9,096 nucleotides of DNA, taken from positions 1 to 9,096 of the forward strand of contig DBZU01000003.1 in NCBI GenBank assembly GCA_002311285.1. Reading direction: 5' to 3'. Position 1 is the stretch's first letter; the number at the start of each line of letters is the position of its first letter. Under the pieces are notes generated by a model. That model was not told the origin of the DNA and searched no databases. It worked only from the letters and a program-made list of their open reading frames with translations. Made by a program: the position numbers and the translations under genes. Of the stretch, positions 6,198-9,096 are shown piece by piece. This stretch comes from Dehalococcoidia bacterium UBA1152 (GTDB lineage Bacteria; Chloroflexota; Dehalococcoidia; Lucifugimonadales; UBA2962).

Positions 6198-7369
6198 TAA
6201 AATCTAAATAACCTTTTAGAATTATTATAAAAGACGTCTTCGCCAATCGATTTTGCTTGGGAATCTGAATATATTCCTTCATCTACTAATTTTCCTAAAG
6301 CATAACCCATCGCACTTTTTGCTGTGAAGCAATCATGCCAGAGTGTTTCGGGTCCACCTTCACCCCCATCCGAACTATACAGCACTTTAGAATTTGGCAC
6401 GGAACGCATGATGTCTGTAAATCGTTCTGGAGACACTGCTTTTTCTAGAAAAGCCGGACCTGTGCCACACGATAGATCAAAGTAAACGTTTGGCAGTACA
6501 TTTGCGAGGTAGGTAGCCTCCTCAGTATAAGGGAATCCTCCATGGATAAGGAGAACGTTACACTCCATACAGTCTTCATCTGTCAGTAAGTCCCAAAGCA
6601 TAATAGGGCGGCTTTCCAAAGCAATAATATCCTTATCGCCTAACCCAGTATGCAGCATGAGCGTCGCATCTAGACGGATGCAATTGGCTATAGATCTTCG
6701 AATTAAGAAATCGCGCAAAGCCTTTACTTTGTATCCAAACCAAGCAGGTTGCTCTTTACGATTATTAAAATCTGCTTCCGCTTCCGTTTCAGATACGCGT
6801 TTAATATTAAGGCCGGTACGATAGGCAATTATTGATTTAAATGCTATGCATCCATGTTCTTTGACAGCACTGTCCATTGCAGCGTCATAGTCAGCAATAA
6901 AGTTATCAAACGTTGCTGCGGTGTCTAGTAGATCTTTAACCAGTGTAGTTAGTCTAAAAACTTTTTTTATAAAGCCTGGGAAAGTTTTGCCAAAATTATC
7001 AGCGTCTTCTAGGCTGAAGAGAGCTGTATCTACGCCCATACCTTTTAAAGAAATATCGTCAATCATCCCTTTTACATATTCAGAAAAGTTACTTTTACGT
7101 CGATGTTCTCGCTCTGTTATTACGGATGACATGTTAGGTTCACATCCAAGATATCGAGCAAGGTCATGTATTTTTTTATTAAATGCTGCAGTCGATAAGC
7201 CAAGTTCCCTGACGCGGGCGTTACGCTCCGAATCAGTCATGTATTTTGGAGACACAGCCAACATAGTGTATTGACTGGTTAGCATCTCTTCACTAAGTTC
7301 ATCGTTCCTGTAGGCAAAACAATGGGCATCAAATACAGGTGTGGTTTTTAGATCAATAAATGTTTGCAT
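6197..7369 (-). CDS. Amidohydrolase_2-family protein resembling the N-terminal domain of FluG/NodGS
   Basis: This 390-residue protein is placed by a pattern I recognise from the N-terminal half of fungal FluG and plant NodGS. The marks are FKSIIAYRTGL (177-187), LHTGLGDKD (239-247), VLLIHGGFPYTEEATYLAN (272-290) with PNVYFDLS (293-300), KVLYSSDGG (328-336), and a terminal NNSKRLFRF. The fold is a metal-dependent TIM-barrel hydrolase. Candidate metal or catalytic residues are His16, His240, His276 and Asp334. The usual HxH near the N-terminus reads DAHCF, so the second His is Phe18. The start is ATG 7367-7369, because AGGAGT lies 6 nt upstream (7376-7381). The frame is open to 7477, but that extension is a hydrophobic stretch without a ribosome site and would displace the barrel's first strand. 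The gene is coupled to GGT by a one-base overlap. Its likely role is hydrolysis of an amide or gamma-glutamyl product; the substrate is unknown. Confidence 0.85.
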   Translation of the reverse strand: MQTFIDLKTTPVFDAHCFAYRNDELSEEMLTSQYTMLAVSPKYMTDSERNARVRELGLSTAAFNKKIHDLARYLGCEPNMSSVITEREHRRKSNFSEYVKGMIDDISLKGMGVDTALFSLEDADNFGKTFPGFIKKVFRLTTLVKDLLDTAATFDNFIADYDAAMDSAVKEHGCIAFKSIIAYRTGLNIKRVSETEAEADFNNRKEQPAWFGYKVKALRDFLIRRSIANCIRLDATLMLHTGLGDKDIIALESRPIMLWDLLTDEDCMECNVLLIHGGFPYTEEATYLANVLPNVYFDLSCGTGPAFLEKAVSPERFTDIMRSVPNSKVLYSSDGGEGGPETLWHDCFTAKSAMGYALGKLVDEGIYSDSQAKSIGEDVFYNNSKRLFRF

Positions 7370-7375
7370 TAGATA

Positions 7376-7381
7376 ACTCCT
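7376..7381 (-). promoter_or_regulatory. Shine-Dalgarno that fixes the FluG-N-like start
   Basis: AGGAGT on the minus strand lies 6 nt before the ATG at 7367-7369. It favours this start over the in-frame candidates further upstream, up to 7477, and so removes a 36-residue hydrophobic false N-terminus. Confidence 0.8.
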
Positions 7382-7485
7382 GAAAATTATGGCTACGTTA
7401 ATATTCATGCTGGTTAATTTCAATATGTAAAACAAGCTATAAGTTGACACAATCACCCAGCTAACTAAAATGGCCATTACTAACG

Positions 7486-7513
7486 TTTACAAAACGCTGT
7501 TATAGCGTATAAC
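7486..7513 (+). promoter_or_regulatory. Sigma-70-like promoter of the VOC gene pair
   Basis: TTTACA (7486-7491) and TATAAC (7508-7513) each match five of six consensus bases and are 16 bp apart. Transcription would begin near 7520, leaving a short leader of about 25 nt before the VOC1 ATG at 7546. The -10 element lies inside the palindrome at 7498-7514. Confidence 0.6.
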
Positions 7514-7514
7514 A
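7498..7514. promoter_or_regulatory. Palindromic operator candidate TGTTATA-GCG-TATAACA
   Basis: This perfect 7-bp inverted repeat has a 3-nt centre and covers the spacer and -10 of the VOC promoter. A dimeric repressor bound here would block that promoter. It sits in the gap between the divergent FluG-N-like and VOC genes, so it could control both. No regulator gene lies in the window, and the site is not specific enough to name the regulator family. Confidence 0.6.
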
Positions 7515-7533
7515 ATTGAGTAAAACCTTAAAC

Positions 7534-7540
7534 GAGGAGG
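7534..7540 (+). promoter_or_regulatory. Shine-Dalgarno that fixes the VOC1 start
   Basis: GAGGAGG lies 5 nt before ATG 7546-7548. An earlier in-frame TTG at 7516 falls upstream of this site, close to the expected transcription start, and is therefore not the start. The chosen ATG gives VOC1 exactly the same length as VOC2. Confidence 0.85.
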
Positions 7541-7545
7541 CTTTT

Positions 7546-8031
7546 ATGAGAGTAACAATGAACCACACTGGCTTTGTGGTCAAAGACTTAGAAAGATCTA
7601 GGAAATTCTACATTGACGGCCTTGGATTAGAAGAATTAAAGTTATTTGATGTCCAAAGTAAAGAGCTGGGGCAAATCGTTGGATATGACAATGCTCGTAT
7701 ATATGCTTCCTACCTAGTTGCATCTGATGGTCATGCTTTAGAGATAATCGAGTATAAAGACCCGCCAACAGAAGTCTCTGATGAGGAAGTTCAATATAAA
7801 AGAGCGAGGACTGGTGGCACTCATTTAGCATTTTTTGTCGAAGATGCCCATGAAATGTGGAAAAGACTTTGCTCGATGGGCGGCAAGCCATTAAATCCGC
7901 CTGTAGAAGTATTGCCAGGAATGTGGGAGTGTTATATGCAGGATCCTGATGGAAATTGGATCGAAATTACATCTGACGAAAAACATAATAAGCAACAATT
8001 TATTGTTAGACAAAACGTTACAATGCCGTAA
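7546..8031 (+). CDS. VOC-superfamily metalloprotein 1 (glyoxalase/dioxygenase fold)
   Basis: This 161-residue single-chain VOC protein has two beta-alpha-beta-beta-beta modules, 1-75 and about 90-161. The four usual metal ligands are in place: His7 (NHTGFVV), Glu66 (HALEIIEY), His93 (GTHLAFFV) and Glu140 (DPDGNWIEI). Other family marks are RSRKFYIDGLGL (17-28) and DPDGNWIE (133-140). The superfamily covers glyoxalase I, epimerases, extradiol dioxygenases and resistance proteins, so the chemistry cannot be fixed. A full set of ligands argues for a catalytic metal rather than a drug-binding resistance protein. It is the first gene after the palindrome-controlled promoter and is followed 47 bp later by its paralogue. 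The products may work as a heteromer or act on related substrates. No signal peptide is present, so it is probably cytosolic. Confidence 0.88.
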   Translation: MRVTMNHTGFVVKDLERSRKFYIDGLGLEELKLFDVQSKELGQIVGYDNARIYASYLVASDGHALEIIEYKDPPTEVSDEEVQYKRARTGGTHLAFFVEDAHEMWKRLCSMGGKPLNPPVEVLPGMWECYMQDPDGNWIEITSDEKHNKQQFIVRQNVTMP

Positions 8032-8078
8032 AGTTTAGAATTCAAATTTGATATAGGAATTAATTTAGGAGGAAGAAT

Positions 8079-8564
8079 ATGGCCCGTTCTATGTACCATA
8101 CTGGATTTGTGGTGGAGGAGATGGATCGTTCAGTAAAATTCTATACAGAAGGTGTTGGATTAAGTATTGATGCTGACATGGACCTCTCTGGCTACGGCCT
8201 GGAACAAGTTGTAGGTTATAAAGATGCCCGAATACGAGCTGTGATGCTTAAGACTCATGACGGACAAATATTAGAGCTTTTGCAATATATTGAACCAAAA
8301 GGCGAGCCTCGAGAAGAATCTCAACAATACCCGCGTCATTTAATAGGGGCGGCTCATTTAGGTTTTATGGTTGACGATGCTGATGATTCGTTTAAAAAAT
8401 GTATAGCGTTAGGCGGGCAACAATTAAACCCGGTTGTACAAGTACTTGATGGATTAAAAGCTTGTTATTTACAGGATCCTGATGGCAATTGGATTGAGTT
8501 AGTTGAAGATGCAGTGCATCACGCTAACCCATTTACAATTGTGCAAAATCGTACTCGCCCTTAA
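8079..8564 (+). CDS. VOC-superfamily metalloprotein 2, tandem paralogue
   Basis: The start at 8079 has AGGAGG (8067-8072) 6 nt upstream. The 161-residue product aligns with VOC1 end to end without a single gap. I count 73 identical positions by eye (about 45%). Metal ligands fall at the same places: His7 (YHTGFVV), Glu66 (QILELLQY), His93 (AAHLGFMV) and Glu140 (DPDGNWIEL). Differences cluster at 29-40 and 53-64, and at 77-92 and 124-128, regions likely to line the substrate pocket, so the two copies may prefer different ligands or pair as subunits. It lies 47 bp after VOC1 with no terminator between, so both are expected on one transcript. It ends 19 bp before the convergent stop codon of the phosphotriesterase-like gene, with no clear hairpin in the gap. 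Confidence 0.88.
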   Translation: MARSMYHTGFVVEEMDRSVKFYTEGVGLSIDADMDLSGYGLEQVVGYKDARIRAVMLKTHDGQILELLQYIEPKGEPREESQQYPRHLIGAAHLGFMVDDADDSFKKCIALGGQQLNPVVQVLDGLKACYLQDPDGNWIELVEDAVHHANPFTIVQNRTRP

Positions 8565-8583
8565 CCGAAATTCTTAATCTGCT

Positions 8584-9096
8584 CTATTTAAAAGTCAGTA
8601 TTCTCTTTGGGTTTTCGATTAGTATGTTGTCGATATTTTCGGTAGAAAATCCACGTTTGCGCATTCTTGGGACAATACTTTCGAGAATGTGGGCGTATCC
8701 TTTACCTCCGTGTGAAGTTAGAGTGGTTTTGAAACAAACATCCTGTGCGATAACTATTTGACTTTCATAACCCCATTCAATTAACTGTTCAATACGTTGC
8801 ATACGTTGAACATCTGTGGGTATGAAAATCGGTTGATCTGCTACCGCCCCCCATAGTGTATCTTCGCTACCGAATGTGTCATATTCAAGATTAGCACCTG
8901 TTTCAGCAATTTCTTTAACAACATTCATGTCAGGGAAAGTATCTAAATGTCCCATGATTATTCTAGAGGGATCAGCACCTGCTTCAATAAGATCATTTAA
9001 ATGATGCATTAAAGCATCCGGGTGAAATCCCGGGTGTATTAGAATGGCTGCGCCAGTTTCGACTGATGCATGAGCGGATGCTCTAAGGACTTTTCG
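8584..9096 (-). CDS. Phosphotriesterase-family hydrolase, C-terminal part (runs off the right edge)
   Basis: The frame is open to the window edge, so the visible 170 residues are the C-terminal half of a longer protein (about 320-350 residues is usual). An internal ATG at 9007-9009 is not the true start, because family sequence continues upstream of it: KVLRASAHASVETGAAILIH. Metal-site motifs are ILIHPG (equivalent of PTE His201), IIMGHLDTF (His230) and IAQDVCFKTTL (Asp301). These are followed by GGKGYAHIL and the terminal NPKRILTF. The bridging carboxylated Lys would lie outside the window. Members of this group are lactonases, esterases or phosphotriesterases, with lactonase the common native activity; the substrate here is open. 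The gene is convergent with the VOC pair and so is not in its operon. Confidence 0.87.
   Translation of the reverse strand, partial: RKVLRASAHASVETGAAILIHPGFHPDALMHHLNDLIEAGADPSRIIMGHLDTFPDMNVVKEIAETGANLEYDTFGSEDTLWGAVADQPIFIPTDVQRMQRIEQLIEWGYESQIVIAQDVCFKTTLTSHGGKGYAHILESIVPRMRKRGFSTENIDNILIENPKRILTFK

Noticed and set aside
6921..7274. 117-codon plus-strand frame opposite the FluG-N-like gene
   Set aside because: It is an antisense shadow. Its low-complexity Ser/Arg/Leu-rich translation has no family features, and the minus strand encodes conserved motifs through the same stretch.
7370..7477. N-terminal extension of the FluG-N-like protein with a membrane-like segment
   Set aside because: The frame is open, but the stretch has no ribosome site, whereas AGGAGT stands just before the ATG at 7369. 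The DAH strand normally begins close to the N-terminus in this family.
7516..7545. TTG start for VOC1, ten codons upstream
   Set aside because: It would begin at about the predicted transcription start, ahead of the GAGGAGG that serves ATG 7546. The ATG start matches the paralogue's length exactly.
8565..8583. Bidirectional terminator between VOC2 and the phosphotriesterase-like gene
   Set aside because: The 19-bp gap contains no GC-rich stem and no T-run, so no terminator can be supported.
8584..9009. A complete short gene starting at ATG 9009
   Set aside because: The frame continues to the window edge and the upstream residues match the phosphotriesterase fold (TGAAILIH), so this is an internal Met of a truncated-by-window gene.
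9019..9041. Short repeated CACCCGG-like strings on the minus strand
   Set aside because: These come from two His-Pro pairs (HPGFHPD) in the phosphotriesterase-like coding sequence, including a metal-ligand His, and are explained by protein conservation.

Overview
The window is AT-rich bacterial DNA with tightly packed genes. It holds nine protein-coding genes, two of them cut by the window edges, and no RNA genes, insertion sequences or CRISPR arrays that I can see. The gene content is catabolic and accessory: three unrelated branches of the amidohydrolase superfamily, a glutamine-synthetase-like ligase, a gamma-glutamyltransferase, two VOC metalloenzymes, a membrane-anchored DsbA-like protein and a Kelch-type lipoprotein. 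This mix, the Ser/Thr/Glu-rich lipoprotein linker and the use of GTG/TTG starts remind me of marine Chloroflexota (SAR202-type Dehalococcoidia). That placement is a low-confidence impression, because there is no phylogenetic marker gene here.

Layout. (1) Minus strand, 1-2190: a YtcJ-type amidohydrolase followed by the start of a Kelch lipoprotein. (2) An AT-rich divergent intergenic region, 2191-2296, with a 9-bp inverted repeat. (3) Plus strand, about 2297-4539: a membrane-anchored DsbA-like protein, then a glutamine-synthetase-family ligase. Both lack a good Shine-Dalgarno site and carry a near-identical 15-nt element at their 5' ends. (4) Minus strand, 4587-7369: a FluG/NodGS-N-terminal-like amidohydrolase and a cytosolic gamma-glutamyltransferase that overlap by one base (TAATG), followed by a probable terminator. 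(5) A divergent region, 7370-7545, with a good sigma-70-like promoter overlapped by a perfect 7-bp palindrome. (6) Plus strand, 7546-8564: two tandem VOC paralogues, each with a strong Shine-Dalgarno site. (7) Minus strand, 8584 to the edge: the C-terminal part of a phosphotriesterase-family hydrolase.

How the genes may work together. The ligase, transferase and FluG-N-type hydrolase are the parts expected for a gamma-glutamylation route, in which an amine is attached to the side chain of glutamate, modified, and released again. In fungi and plants the FluG/NodGS protein joins the amidohydrolase and GS domains in one chain. Here they are separate genes with a gamma-glutamyltransferase between them. 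The VOC pair and the flanking hydrolases could act on the same or related substrates. The substrate is unknown, and the link between the modules is inferred from proximity and family only.
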